From the NCBI GenBank assembly GCA_027078745.1, contig JALWWO010000008.1, forward strand, positions 1 to 60,989: a stretch of 60,989 bases of DNA, in the 5' to 3' direction. Within the stretch, counting starts at the first letter, position 1. Each line of letters starts with the position of its first letter. The position numbers and the translations under genes are program-made. The notes beneath the pieces were generated by a model. That model was not told the origin of the DNA, searched no databases, and was given only the letters and a program-made list of their open reading frames with translations. Shown here piece after piece: positions 43,939 to 53,409 of the stretch. The stretch is from Chromatiaceae bacterium (GTDB taxonomy: Bacteria > Pseudomonadota > Gammaproteobacteria > Chromatiales > Chromatiaceae).

Positions 43939-46020
43939 ATGGAATTCGAGCTGGAAGGCTACAAGATCGGGGGACGCCTGAGCGATAACAAACAGGTCAC
44001 GGTCTATCGCGCGGTAACGGAAAAGACCTCTATCCCAGTGGTCATCAAGGCCATGCGGGTTTTCTCGAAGACACGGGTCTTGACTGCCAAGCGGGTGCGG
44101 GACCAACAACAGAAGCATCCCCTGTCTTCCGTCGTGGAACCCATTGAAATCCGAACGATCCCTTCCTCTGATGCTTACGGGTTTTCCGCCTACATCGTGT
44201 CGGAGTATGTGGCGGGCGGCAATCTGCGGGATCATCTGGGCATACCGCGTGGACCGGAAGAAGCACTGTTCCTAACCCGAAAGATTGCGCTGGCGCTCGG
44301 AGAGCTCTACGGCTGGGCGGCTCAGCATCTTTCCCTACACGGCAATCTTCATCCAGGCAACGTGCTTTTCCTGGCAAGCGATCAGATCGTCCTGGCTGAC
44401 ATCTGTCCCCATAACACCGAACCTTCCGCCACGGCCATTCCCTATCTCAGTCCAGAACAGGTCAAGGAGATCTTGCATGGGCAGGACAAGGGCACGTGCG
44501 TAGACTTTCGAAGCGATTTCTTCAGCCTGGGCACCCTGCTGTTCGAGATGCTCACGGGAAAAAAAGCCTTTCCCGTGGAGGATTTAGCCGCCCTGGAAGT
44601 GTTGCACAACAACCAAAGGCCTCAGCTCCCCTCGCAGCTATCAGACCTCCAACCCTTCCTCAACCAGCTTCTGGCTAAGGACCCAGAAGACCGCTTTTCT
44701 TCTGATCAGGAATTGCTCAAGGCGTTGGACAGGTTGTCGGAAAGTTACCCTCTGGTTCAGGAAGAAGAACCTGAATTAATCCCATCGGAAACGGAATCCG
44801 TCTTAGATGTAACGCCTACCGACCAAACCGTTGAAAAACCTACTCGGTCCCCTTCCGCAAAAGGAATCCTGCTCAGCAGTGGTTTAGCCCTGGCCGCCTT
44901 GGGAAGCGCCTTTTTTTTCTTCTCCACCCAGGAACCGACGACAACCGCCCAAAACCCAAGCGTTTCTCCCGCCCAAACGGGAGAGGAACTGGGGGGGTTT
45001 CTCCTCCAGCCACCAGAACAACAGCCGACTTCTTCCCCCGATGGGGAGCATGCGCCGAGGGAAACGCCTGTCAAGCCGGAGGCAGGCGTCGCCTCGCTTA
45101 GCCCGGAGAACCTCGAAGCCCTGAGGGCACAACAGCGGCTCCAGCAGATTGAACACTGGATGAAAACCGCCCAAAACTACTTTGCGGCGGATCAGCTTCT
45201 ATCTCCGGAAGGAGAGAACGCCTATTTCGCCTATCAGCAAGTGCTCAGGCTCTATCCAGAACATGGGGGCGCGCAACAAGGCTTGCAGGCCATCGGGGAC
45301 CGACTGACGGCCCAGGCCCGAACGCTTTTCGAGCAAGGCAAGCTGGAGCAAAGCCTCGCAGAAGTCAATCGAGGGCTCGGGGTATTGCCCAAGCATGCTG
45401 GATTGCTCGAATTACAACGGGAGATTCAGGCCGCGAAGACACGAGCAGAACAGATTGCTGCACTGCTCGCGGCGGGGGATCAGCAACTTTCAGAGAATCG
45501 CCTCAGCCGTCCGCCGGGGAACAATGCCCTGGAAAGCTATCGCGAAGTGCTGAAGCTAGATCCGGAGAATGAACAGGCGAAGGCAGGCATCACTGCCATC
45601 GCAGATCGATACCAACAGCTTGCCCAAAGCGCCTTGGATCGGAAGGACTACAAGGCCGCGCTGGCGATGAGCGCTAGAGGGCTCGAGATTCGCGACCAAC
45701 ACGCTGGTTTACTAGAGATTCAGGACAAGGCGGCGCAGGCATGGGAAGCGCAGCGCCGAGCAGAAGAACGCCGCCGTCAGCAGATCGCTGCGCGAAAGGC
45801 CCGGGAGCGCGCGGAGCGGGAACGCAAGCAGCAAGAATATCTGCGCCGGCTTGCTGAAGAGAAAAAGCGGCAACAAGCAGAACGAGCACGTCGGGAGCAG
45901 GAACAAGCAGCCCTCCGGCGCGCGGAAGAAGAGCGTCGCCAGCAACAACAAGCCGTTCAGCCGCAACCGGAACCGAAACCGGAACCTGTCAAGAAGCCGG
46001 AAATCTTCCCCTCTTTCTAG
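43939..46020 (+). CDS. Protein (pseudo)kinase domain - TM - TPR-like repeat protein
   Basis: 693 residues, GGAGGAG before the ATG. Residues 1-265 form a Ser/Thr kinase fold: VVIK Lys-37 present, but the catalytic loop reads HGNLHPGN (134-141), so the HRD Asp is Asn-136; Asn-141 and Asp-154 (ADI in place of DFG) remain. The Gly-rich loop is weak. This suggests a pseudokinase. A TM helix follows (about 309-329), then two TPR-like helical repeats (AYFAYQQVLRLYPEHGGAQQGL and ALESYREVLKLDPENEQAKAGI), and a Glu/Arg/Gln-rich coiled coil ending in a Pro/Glu tail. It converges with a MotA/MotB-like pair and overlaps it by four bases. A scaffold spanning the inner membrane is inferred. Confidence 0.85.
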   Translation: MEFELEGYKIGGRLSDNKQVTVYRAVTEKTSIPVVIKAMRVFSKTRVLTAKRVRDQQQKHPLSSVVEPIEIRTIPSSDAYGFSAYIVSEYVAGGNLRDHLGIPRGPEEALFLTRKIALALGELYGWAAQHLSLHGNLHPGNVLFLASDQIVLADICPHNTEPSATAIPYLSPEQVKEILHGQDKGTCVDFRSDFFSLGTLLFEMLTGKKAFPVEDLAALEVLHNNQRPQLPSQLSDLQPFLNQLLAKDPEDRFSSDQELLKALDRLSESYPLVQEEEPELIPSETESVLDVTPTDQTVEKPTRSPSAKGILLSSGLALAALGSAFFFFSTQEPTTTAQNPSVSPAQTGEELGGFLLQPPEQQPTSSPDGEHAPRETPVKPEAGVASLSPENLEALRAQQRLQQIEHWMKTAQNYFAADQLLSPEGENAYFAYQQVLRLYPEHGGAQQGLQAIGDRLTAQARTLFEQGKLEQSLAEVNRGLGVLPKHAGLLELQREIQAAKTRAEQIAALLAAGDQQLSENRLSRPPGNNALESYREVLKLDPENEQAKAGITAIADRYQQLAQSALDRKDYKAALAMSARGLEIRDQHAGLLEIQDKAAQAWEAQRRAEERRRQQIAARKARERAERERKQQEYLRRLAEEKKRQQAERARREQEQAALRRAEEERRQQQQAVQPQPEPKPEPVKKPEIFPSF

Positions 46021-46982
46021 GGAGTGGTGAGCTTGATCTCGATCCGCCGGTTCCGGCGGTTCGCTTCCGCATCGGTGCCCGGATCGAGGGGGCGATATTC
46101 CCCGAATCCCGCCGCAACCAGGCGCCGAGGCGGAATGCCTTCTTTCACCAGATAGCGGACTACAGAGAGCGCCCGCGCGGTGGAAAGCTCCCAGTTCGAA
46201 GAAAAGGGGCTGTTCGAAGCCAAGGGCACGGGATCCGTGTGTCCATCCACCCGCAGGACCCAATCGATGTTTTCCGGAATCTTCTGGCTCAGGGATCGCA
46301 ACGTTTGTGCAAGCTGCCTCAGCTGTTCCTTGCCTGCCACACCCAGTTCCGCCGAGCCGGATGCGAACAGCAATTCGCTCTGAAATACAAATCGATCGCC
46401 TTCAATGCGCAGACCGCTGTTTTCCCCCAGTGCTTTCCGCATTTGCCCGAAGAACTCCGAACGATAGCTTTGGAGTTCATGAACCCGTCGGGCGAGCTCG
46501 ATGTTAAGGCGCTTCCCCAGCTCCTGAATCTGCTCCGCCTGCGCTCGCTTTTCCTGCTCCGCCTGGGCCAGGGCTGCCCCGATGGTCTGCAACTGCTGCT
46601 GCAATGCCTGAATCTGCTGATTGAGCCGGGCGAGTTCTCCGCGGGCATCGGCAGTGCTTTGCCGCTCTTGTGCCAAGGTGGCGGCGAGTTGCTGTTTTTC
46701 ACCGGTTAAAGCGGCGAGGGTCGCGGAAAGCTGTTCCAGCTCTGCCTGCCGCTGCTTGCCCCGAGCCTGTTCCAAGCCCAACTGTTCGATGAGGGTCGCC
46801 AGATGTTCGTGGAGGGCATCCAGCTCGGTTTCCTGTTCGGAAACCAGCTGCCGCAGCAGGAATTGGCTCAGGGTGAAAATCAGCAGCACGAAAATGACCA
46901 CCATGAGCAGGGCGGACAGAGCATCCACATAGCCGGGCCAGACGTTGACTCCCCGACCGCTGCGCCGAATGCCCGTAAACAT
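46017..46982 (-). CDS. MotB/OmpA-like peptidoglycan-binding stator protein
   Basis: 321 residues. One N-terminal TM helix (about 16-41) carries Asp-20 just after WPGYV, the place of the proton-carrying Asp of MotB. A long coiled coil follows (about 45-185), and a C-terminal OmpA-type domain binds peptidoglycan: LLFASGSAEL, VDGHTDPVPL and RRLVAAGFGEYRPLDPG with NRRNRRIEI. The gene starts two bases after its MotA/TolQ-like partner. No flagellar genes are nearby. Confidence 0.9.
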   Translation of the reverse strand: MFTGIRRSGRGVNVWPGYVDALSALLMVVIFVLLIFTLSQFLLRQLVSEQETELDALHEHLATLIEQLGLEQARGKQRQAELEQLSATLAALTGEKQQLAATLAQERQSTADARGELARLNQQIQALQQQLQTIGAALAQAEQEKRAQAEQIQELGKRLNIELARRVHELQSYRSEFFGQMRKALGENSGLRIEGDRFVFQSELLFASGSAELGVAGKEQLRQLAQTLRSLSQKIPENIDWVLRVDGHTDPVPLASNSPFSSNWELSTARALSVVRYLVKEGIPPRRLVAAGFGEYRPLDPGTDAEANRRNRRIEIKLTTP

Positions 46983-46984
46983 CT

Positions 46985-47824
46985 CTACTCCTTCTCCGGG
47001 GCTTCTGCAGGTGCTGAACCGTGCGCCAGGGTCTCCAAGAGCACCCTTTGGGCTTGTAGCTCGGATAACAGCGCCCGTCCGATTTCCCCCTGGAACCCTA
47101 TCTGCCCTTGGGCGCCGAGTCCGGGTTCATCGATGAGTTGGGTGACGCTGGAAAGCCATTCTTCCAAGCTGTTGAAGAAGCGATTTTGTGCGTGGGCGGC
47201 TTGCAGGTCCAGAAATCCCAGGATCAAGGAGCCGCCGAGACCGAACAGGGAGGAGCTGAAAGCGGTGCCCATGCCGGCCAAGGGCTTTTCCAAACCCGCC
47301 TTGAGCTTGCCGAAGGCCGCAGCCACATCGCCGCCGGAAAGTTCCAAACTGCTGATCACCGATCCCACGGCGCTGATAGTGTCCAGCAGTCCCCAGAAGG
47401 TGCCCAGCAGCCCTAGGAAGATCAACAATCCGATGATGTAGCGGGAGATCTCCCGGGATTCATCCAGCCGCTCCCGAATGCCATCCAAGACGATGCGCAG
47501 AGAGAACGCAGAGAGGCGGAACCGATCCTTGCGCTTCCCCTGCAAATGCTTCGCCAGGGGTTTGAGCAACTGGGGTTCTGGAATCACAGAAATGCCCGTG
47601 TCGCCGGTGCGGAACAGCTTGACCCAATTGAGCTCTGGCATCAGCAACAGCACCTGCCGGACATTGATGAGCACGCCGATGCACAGCACGCCCAGGATCA
47701 GGCTGTTAAACCCCCAGTTCGCCAGAAAGGCTTGGCGCAAGGGTATATACAACAGCACGCAGAGTGCGGCGACCAGGCTGAGATAGATCGCCATCCAGAA
47801 GAGGGTATGTTTCGGATTGCTCAT
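46985..47824 (-). CDS. MotA/TolQ/ExbB-like proton-channel protein
   Basis: 279 residues from ATG 47824; a GTG at 47833 is an alternative. Two N-terminal TM helices, then two more at about residues 133-155 (IIGLLIFLGLLGTFWGLLDTIS) and 180-205 (GMGTAFSSSLFGLGGSLILGFLDL). These last two are the MotA/TolQ/ExbB core, with the Gly/Thr-rich helices that line the channel. With the next gene it should form an ion-driven stator; the driven partner is unknown. Confidence 0.9.
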   Translation of the reverse strand: MSNPKHTLFWMAIYLSLVAALCVLLYIPLRQAFLANWGFNSLILGVLCIGVLINVRQVLLLMPELNWVKLFRTGDTGISVIPEPQLLKPLAKHLQGKRKDRFRLSAFSLRIVLDGIRERLDESREISRYIIGLLIFLGLLGTFWGLLDTISAVGSVISSLELSGGDVAAAFGKLKAGLEKPLAGMGTAFSSSLFGLGGSLILGFLDLQAAHAQNRFFNSLEEWLSSVTQLIDEPGLGAQGQIGFQGEIGRALLSELQAQRVLLETLAHGSAPAEAPEKE

Positions 47825-47842
47825 GCGGAACACCTAGCTCAG

Positions 47843-47880
47843 AAAAAAGCCCGAGTGCACGGGATGCATCTCGGGCTTTT
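47843..47880 (-). terminator. Rho-independent terminator after hflC
   Basis: AAAAGCCCGAG and CTCGGGCTTTT arms enclose a 14-base loop. Six T follow on the minus strand, so hflC transcription should end here; four T on the plus strand make it partly bidirectional. Confidence 0.85.
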
Positions 47881-47896
47881 GCCGAACACAGGACGC

Positions 47897-48853
47897 TTAT
47901 TCCGTGGACGGGGTTTGCTCATGTACGGCGGGTTCGGGTGCACCTTGCGCCATCGGTGGCAGCTGAGCAACCGGCAGGGCCTGCCCGCTTTGGAAATAGC
48001 GGAAGAAGGCGGAATCCGGCTGTAAGACCATGAGATTGCCCTTGTCGTCCGAAGAAAAAGCAGTTCGATAGGCATTGAGACTGCGATAGAAGCTGTAGAA
48101 TTCCGGATTCTTGCCATAGGCATCGGCGTAGATCTTTGCCGCCTTTGCATCGCCCTCGCCTCGAATTTCCTGAGAGCGCTTGTAAGCATTGGCAAGAATC
48201 ACCGTGCGTTGCCGGTCCGCATCCGCTCGGATGCGCTCCGCCGCCTCAGAACCCTGGGCCCGCAGATCCCGAGCGACTCGCTCCCGCTCCGCGCGCATCC
48301 GCTCGTAGACCGACCCGCTGACTTCCGGCGGCAAATCGATTTTCTTGACCCGCACATCGACAATCTTAATGCCCAGTTCCGCCACCTGTTGATCGATGGC
48401 TTTAGTGAGTTCTTGCATCAGTTCCAAGCGGTCTTCGGAAACCACTTCCTGAATGGTGCGCTTGCCGAACTCATTGCGCAGGCTCGTGTTGATGCGCTCC
48501 GAGAGCAACCGAGCGGTGCGCCCCAAATCGCCCCCCGTGGAGCGATAGAACTGGCTGGGGTTAGCGATCCGCCATTTCGCGTAGGAATCGACGATCACAT
48601 CTTTTTTCTCGATGGTGAGAAAACGTTCTGGACGGGAATCCAAGGTCTGAATGCGGCCATCGAACTTCTTGATGCTATCGATGACGGGCACCATAAAGTG
48701 CAATCCGGGTTCATATTGATCGTCCACGATCTCCCCGAGCCGGAGCTTCAAGACCACTTCCCATTCCCGCACAATAAATATTGAATTAGAGAGGCCGAAG
48801 GCGATCAGTGTCAGCAGAAAAAAGAGACTGAAAAGTTTTTCCGGATTCATCAA
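47897..48853 (-). CDS. hflC: HflC, membrane-protease modulator (SPFH protein)
   Basis: 318 residues. N-terminal TM helix (SLFFLLTLIAFGLSNSIFIV), then the SPFH/band-7 domain (EPGLHFMVPVIDSIKKFDGRIQTLDSRPERFLT; RIANPSQFYRSTGG) and a coiled coil (VYERMRAERERVARDLRAQGSEAAERIRADADR). With HflK it makes a periplasmic cage around FtsH, whose gene begins at the right edge of this window. Overlaps hflK by four bases (ATGA). Confidence 0.97.
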   Translation of the reverse strand: MMNPEKLFSLFFLLTLIAFGLSNSIFIVREWEVVLKLRLGEIVDDQYEPGLHFMVPVIDSIKKFDGRIQTLDSRPERFLTIEKKDVIVDSYAKWRIANPSQFYRSTGGDLGRTARLLSERINTSLRNEFGKRTIQEVVSEDRLELMQELTKAIDQQVAELGIKIVDVRVKKIDLPPEVSGSVYERMRAERERVARDLRAQGSEAAERIRADADRQRTVILANAYKRSQEIRGEGDAKAAKIYADAYGKNPEFYSFYRSLNAYRTAFSSDDKGNLMVLQPDSAFFRYFQSGQALPVAQLPPMAQGAPEPAVHEQTPSTE

Positions 48854-49998
48854 CGGGATCTCCGCTCACGGTTCACCGTACGGATGGCATGGTTGCGGGG
48901 TTGTCGGGTCTGGGCGACGGGTGATTGTTGGGGCTTGGGAGCAAGTCCGGCGCCCTGCCCTGCATGGCTGCCTTTCAAGAGCTGTTCCACCGGAAGATAG
49001 AGAAGACTGTTCCCCCCCTTTCCATCCAGCAAGATCTTTGGCGTTTCTCCCAAGATCTTTTCCATGGTTTCCAGATACAGGCGCTCCCGAGTGACCACCG
49101 GTGCCTTTTCATATTCCTCGAGCATGGCGAGGAAGCGAGCGGTTTCCCCTTCCGCGCTGGCGATGACCTGATCCCGATAGGCTTTGGCGTCTGCTTCGAT
49201 GCGCGCAGCCTCGCCGCGAGCGCGGGGCAAGATTTCGTTGGCATAGGCTTCCGCCTTGTTCTCCAAGCGCTCCTTATCCTCTCGGGCCTTGATGGCATCG
49301 TCGAAGGCTTCCTTCACCTGCTCCGGCGGTTTCGCCGGCTGCATGTTCACGGAGGTAACCTCCAAGCCCGTCTTATAGGCGTTCATGAGATGCTGCACCC
49401 CCTCCTTGATCTCCGCCGCGATGGCGCTGCGCCCTTCGGTAAGGATGAAGTCCAGTTCGCTGGCACCGATGGTCTTGCGCACCACGGTTTCCGTAGCATC
49501 CCGCAGGGTCTTTTCCGGACTCTGATCTTGGAACAGATAGTTGGCCGCATCCTGGATCCGAGACTGCACGGTCAGTTCCACATCCACGATGTTTTCATCC
49601 TTGGTCAACATGGAAGCCTTGTGGGAGAAGGAAGAGATTTCGTCCACGTTCACCAGGATCACATCTTCGACGGGATAGGGGATGTGCCAATGGGGGCCCG
49701 GCGGCACCATGTCTATATAGCGTCCGAACCGCAAGACCACGCCCCGTTCCGCAGGCTCCACGATATAGATGCCGGAAGCCAGCCAGACCAATACCAGGAG
49801 CACCGCGCCCAAGCTCAGGAGCTTGCCGCTCGGCCCGCTGCCCCTGGGGCGGCGGGCAGTCCGCTTGCTGCCGCCGAACAGATCCCCAAAGCTTTCCCGC
49901 AGCTTGCGGACCACCTCATCCAAGTCAGGCGGGCCCGGATCGCCCCCTCTGCCGCCCCAAGGGTCTTTGTTCCCGCCGCCCGGCTCATTCCAAGCCAT
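48850..49998 (-). CDS. hflK: HflK, membrane-protease modulator (SPFH protein)
   Basis: 382 residues from ATG 49998, giving the standard start MAWNEPGGGNKDPWGG; a longer open frame upstream is not family-like. A Gly/Arg-rich cytosolic head is followed by a TM helix (LLSLGAVLLVLVWLASGIYIV) and an SPFH domain with VDVELTVQSRIQDAANYLF. The C-terminus is Gln/Pro-rich. Partner of HflC in regulating FtsH. Confidence 0.97.
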   Translation of the reverse strand: MAWNEPGGGNKDPWGGRGGDPGPPDLDEVVRKLRESFGDLFGGSKRTARRPRGSGPSGKLLSLGAVLLVLVWLASGIYIVEPAERGVVLRFGRYIDMVPPGPHWHIPYPVEDVILVNVDEISSFSHKASMLTKDENIVDVELTVQSRIQDAANYLFQDQSPEKTLRDATETVVRKTIGASELDFILTEGRSAIAAEIKEGVQHLMNAYKTGLEVTSVNMQPAKPPEQVKEAFDDAIKAREDKERLENKAEAYANEILPRARGEAARIEADAKAYRDQVIASAEGETARFLAMLEEYEKAPVVTRERLYLETMEKILGETPKILLDGKGGNSLLYLPVEQLLKGSHAGQGAGLAPKPQQSPVAQTRQPRNHAIRTVNRERRSR

Positions 49999-50045
49999 AA
50001 CAATGCCTCGTGTGCTGAATACCAGAAAAATTTTAGAGAAAGGAT

Positions 50046-51344
50046 CTAAGATTGCGCAAACTGCGTGCGAGAAAAGCGACTTGCGAGTTGGGGATACTGG
50101 GCGCGCAGCCGACCCAAGGCTTCTTGAGAAAGGCAGACTTCCAAATGCCATCTTCCCTGGGCATCGAACGATTCCCGCACCACCTGCCCATGACGGAAGA
50201 ACCACGCTCGGAGCTTGCCTTCTCCCGCACTCAGGGTGATCCGCCGCTGGATCTGCGCTTGTTGGCAGTGTTCCACCAGCGCGGCGCGCAGCAGGTCCAA
50301 GCCCGCACCGGTGCGGGCGCTCAGCCAGACCCGCCGCACTCGGCCCGCGGCATCCCGTTCTATCCGCGGGGGACAGTCGGGCAACTGATCGATCTTGTTG
50401 AACACTTGGAGTTGGGGGGCTTCCGCGCCGATCTCCTGCAACACGGTTTCCACATCCTGTATGCAGCCTGCGCGGCGGGGGCTGGTGGCATCGACCACAT
50501 GGAGCAACAGCGCCGCCTGGCGGGTTTCCTCCAAGGTTGCCCGAAAGGCGGCGATCAACTCATGGGGTAGATGATTGATGAAGCCCACCGTATCCGCCAG
50601 GATCACGGCTTGTTGTGCAGAGAGGGACCAGCGCCGCAACAGGGGGTCCAGGGTGGCGAAGAGCTGGTCCGCTTCATAGGTATGAGCCTGAGTCAACCGG
50701 TTGAACAGGGTGGATTTCCCCGCATTGGTGTAGCCCACCAGGGACAGGGTAGGCAGATCGGCCCGTGCTCGGGCACGGCGGCTCAAGGCCCGCTGGGAAG
50801 CGATGCGAGCCAAGCGCTTTTTCAACAGGCTGATCCGAGCGCCCAGCAACCGGCGGTCGGTTTCCAGCTGGGTTTCCCCAGGCCCCCGCAGCCCGATGCC
50901 TCCCTTCTGCCGTTCCAGATGGGTCCAGCCCCGCACCAGACGGCTGGACAGGTGCCGGAGCTGGGCCAGTTCCACTTGCAACTTGCCTTCGGAGGAGCGA
51001 GCCCGCTGGGCGAAGATGTCCAGGATCAGGCCGGTGCGATCCAGCACCCGGCATTGCAGATGGCGTTCCAAATTGCGCTCCTGGGCAGGGGTCAAGCTGT
51101 GATTGAAGAGCACCAATTCCGCGCCCGTCGCCTGAATCAAGCTGCGCAGTTCATCCGCCTTGCCGGTGCCCAGAAACAACCTGGGTTCCGGTGCACTGCG
51201 GCTGCCCTGAAGCAAACCGAGGATTTCTGCGCCCGCTGCCCGCGCGAGCAGTCGAAATTCCTCGGTTTCCGCTGGATCGACCGGTTGACCAATGCCCAGA
51301 TGTACCAGTACTGACCGTTCGCCACCCTGGGGACGATCTAACAC
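50046..51344 (-). CDS. hflX: GTPase HflX
   Basis: 432 residues from a GTG start eight bases after the hfq stop. HflX is a ribosome-splitting, heat-induced GTPase. G1 is GYTNAGKST, G2/G3 lies in FATLDP and LADTVGFI, G4 is NKID, and the N-terminal HflX domain contains the Gly-rich linker QKGGIGLRGPGETQLETDRR. Standard gammaproteobacterial position between hfq and hflK. Confidence 0.97.
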   Translation of the reverse strand: MLDRPQGGERSVLVHLGIGQPVDPAETEEFRLLARAAGAEILGLLQGSRSAPEPRLFLGTGKADELRSLIQATGAELVLFNHSLTPAQERNLERHLQCRVLDRTGLILDIFAQRARSSEGKLQVELAQLRHLSSRLVRGWTHLERQKGGIGLRGPGETQLETDRRLLGARISLLKKRLARIASQRALSRRARARADLPTLSLVGYTNAGKSTLFNRLTQAHTYEADQLFATLDPLLRRWSLSAQQAVILADTVGFINHLPHELIAAFRATLEETRQAALLLHVVDATSPRRAGCIQDVETVLQEIGAEAPQLQVFNKIDQLPDCPPRIERDAAGRVRRVWLSARTGAGLDLLRAALVEHCQQAQIQRRITLSAGEGKLRAWFFRHGQVVRESFDAQGRWHLEVCLSQEALGRLRAQYPQLASRFSRTQFAQS

Positions 51345-51352
51345 AGCACCCC

Positions 51353-51613
51353 CTAGAAGCTATTGCCCAAGCCGGGGGGTTCTTCGGGCAGATTCAGGGG
51401 AATCTTCACGTTGCGGGCAGGCACCACCGTGGAAATGGCGTGCTTATAGATCATCTGGCTCACATTGTTCCTCAACAGCACGACGAATTGATCGAAAGAT
51501 TCGATCTGCCCTTGCAACTTGATGCCGTTTATCAGAAAGATAGAGACGGGAATGCGCTCTTTTCGCAGGATATTCAAAAAGGGATCTTGAATCGGTAGTT
51601 GACCCTTAGACAT
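51353..51613 (-). CDS. hfq: RNA chaperone Hfq
   Basis: 86 residues with an AAAGGAGTGC ribosome-binding sequence. Sm1 ([25 protein letters not shown]), with Gln-8 (counting the initiator Met as 1) and Phe/Lys contacts, and Sm2 with the YKHAIST motif. Forms the hexameric ring that pairs small RNAs with mRNAs. The C-terminal tail is short. Follows miaA by 73 bases and precedes hflX. Confidence 0.98.
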   Translation of the reverse strand: MSKGQLPIQDPFLNILRKERIPVSIFLINGIKLQGQIESFDQFVVLLRNNVSQMIYKHAISTVVPARNVKIPLNLPEEPPGLGNSF

Positions 51614-51686
51614 CTAATGCACTCCTTTAATGGTTATCGCTGGACCCATGCGTAGGGCATCCTAGCACAGGGTACCCCCGCTGATC

Positions 51687-52628
51687 CTAAGCAAGAAACC
51701 GTTCGACGAGCGCTTGCGCTTGCTGCCAAGGTGCTTCCCCATCCAACAGCCAATGGCAATCCGGTTCTCGCCGCAACCAGGTGTACTGGCGTTTCGCCAA
51801 CTGTCGGGTGGCGATGATGGCCTTTTCCCGCATTGTTGCATAACTGGATCTTCCCAAGACATATTGCAACAGCTGCCGATATCCCACGGCCCGCAGGGCG
51901 GGCAGCGATTCATGCAGATCCCCCCGCGCCCAGAGCCGCCGCACCTCTTCTTCAAACCCCGCATCGAGCATAGCTTGGAAGCGCTGGGCGATGCGCTCGT
52001 GGAGCACCGCCCGTTCCGCTGGGGCGCGGACGAGTTTGAGCAACCGATGGGGCAATGAGTTCCCGGGCTGTTCTTGCTGTAACCGGCTCAGGGGTTGACC
52101 GCTGAGCATCCAGACTTCCAAGGCCCGCTGGATTCTCTGGGGGTCCTGAGGGTGGATGCGGGCGGCGGCCTGGGGATCGACGGCAGCCAGGCGGCGATGC
52201 AGGGCAGGCCAACCCAGGATTCGGGCTTCCGCATCCAGGGCGGCCCGAACCGCGGGATCGGCTGCGGGCAGGGGAGAAAGCCCTTGTTGCAGGGCGCGGA
52301 AATAGAGCATGGTGCCGCCTACGAGCAGGGGCACCCGGTTGCGGGCGCGGATCTCCTCCATGAGGCGCAGGGCATCGGCGCGGAATTGAGCGGCGGAATA
52401 GCTTTCCGTCGGGTCGCAGATGTCGATGAGATGATGGGGCGCCAAGGCCCGCACCGCCGGTTCCGGCTTGGCAGTGCCGATGTCCATGCCCCGATAGACC
52501 AAAGCGGAATCCACGCTGATGATCTCACAGGGGAAGTGCTGGACGAGGCGAACCGCTAGTTCCGTCTTGCCGGCGGCGGTGGGTCCCATGAGCAGGATTG
52601 CCGCCGGTCGTGTGTCAGCGGGGGGCAC
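51687..52628 (-). CDS. miaA: tRNA dimethylallyltransferase
   Basis: 313 residues. P-loop [10 protein letters not shown], then [16 protein letters not shown] and [21 protein letters not shown], all MiaA hallmarks; the C-terminal region includes [16 protein letters not shown]. Adds isopentenyl to A37 of tRNAs reading UNN codons. The start overlaps tsaB by 14 bases. Confidence 0.97.
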   Translation of the reverse strand: MPPADTRPAAILLMGPTAAGKTELAVRLVQHFPCEIISVDSALVYRGMDIGTAKPEPAVRALAPHHLIDICDPTESYSAAQFRADALRLMEEIRARNRVPLLVGGTMLYFRALQQGLSPLPAADPAVRAALDAEARILGWPALHRRLAAVDPQAAARIHPQDPQRIQRALEVWMLSGQPLSRLQQEQPGNSLPHRLLKLVRAPAERAVLHERIAQRFQAMLDAGFEEEVRRLWARGDLHESLPALRAVGYRQLLQYVLGRSSYATMREKAIIATRQLAKRQYTWLRREPDCHWLLDGEAPWQQAQALVERFLA

Positions 52629-53313
52629 GGTTGGGCGGAAAGGTTACGCGGTTGCGCAGATAGACGGGCAAGGCCTGTTCCGGCGGCACCGCCTGACCGG
52701 CGCGGAACGCAGCTTGGGCGAGCTTGGCCAGATCTTGGGCTTCGCATTCCCTAGGCTCTGCATGCACAGCGGCGAGCCGTTCCCCGAACGCCCTTTCCAA
52801 GGTTTCCCCGTAGATCGTCCAGCCGCTGCCCACTCCGTGCCAGCCGTTGCCCGCGGGCAAAAGGAGCTGATCGGGCTTTGCAACGCCCTCTGCTCCCTGC
52901 AGCACCATGAGACCCGCCGATGCATCCAACGCATAGGCCCCCCAGTACAGTTCCCCCATGCGGGCATCCAAGGCGGGGAAGACCCGCTGCGCTCGCGTGA
53001 GGCGGTGCAGGCCCTGGGCCAGGCCCGCGAGGGTGGAGACGGGCACCACCGGAAGCTCTGCCCCCAATGCCAAGCCCTGCACCACCGCGGCAGCGATGCG
53101 CACGCCGGTGAAGGAACCCGGACCCCGACCGAAGGCGAGGGCATCCAGTTGGGACAGGGTGAGGCCCCCTTCCGCCAGCAGGCTTTCCACCAAGGGCAGG
53201 ATCTGCGCCCCATGGTTGCGGGGGGCCTGCACCAATCTTTGGCGCAGTTGGCCTTCCAGGAGAAGCGCCACTGAACAGGCTGCGCCGGAGGTGTCTAGGG
53301 CTAAAAGTCGCAT
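52615..53313 (-). CDS. tsaB: tRNA threonylcarbamoyladenosine synthesis protein TsaB
   Basis: 232 residues. ASKHA fold: [16 protein letters not shown] at the N-terminus and [24 protein letters not shown], the TsaB signature. Partner of TsaD/TsaE in making t6A37. It overlaps miaA, so two tRNA-A37 modifications are encoded together. Confidence 0.96.
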   Translation of the reverse strand: MRLLALDTSGAACSVALLLEGQLRQRLVQAPRNHGAQILPLVESLLAEGGLTLSQLDALAFGRGPGSFTGVRIAAAVVQGLALGAELPVVPVSTLAGLAQGLHRLTRAQRVFPALDARMGELYWGAYALDASAGLMVLQGAEGVAKPDQLLLPAGNGWHGVGSGWTIYGETLERAFGERLAAVHAEPRECEAQDLAKLAQAAFRAGQAVPPEQALPVYLRNRVTFPPNRAPR

Positions 53314-53409
53314 GAAAGTCTTGCTCGCAGATGGCTCGAAGCCATTATCCCACAGCAGGCACCCGGCGCAGTCTGGCCGAGGGGGCGGGGGATCTCGGGC
53401 AATCCTCGA

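Noticed and set aside
46017-47824. ZorAB of a Zorya defence system or flagellar MotAB
   Set aside because: No ZorC, ZorD or ZorE nor flagellar genes adjacent. The pair lies between hflC and the pseudokinase gene.
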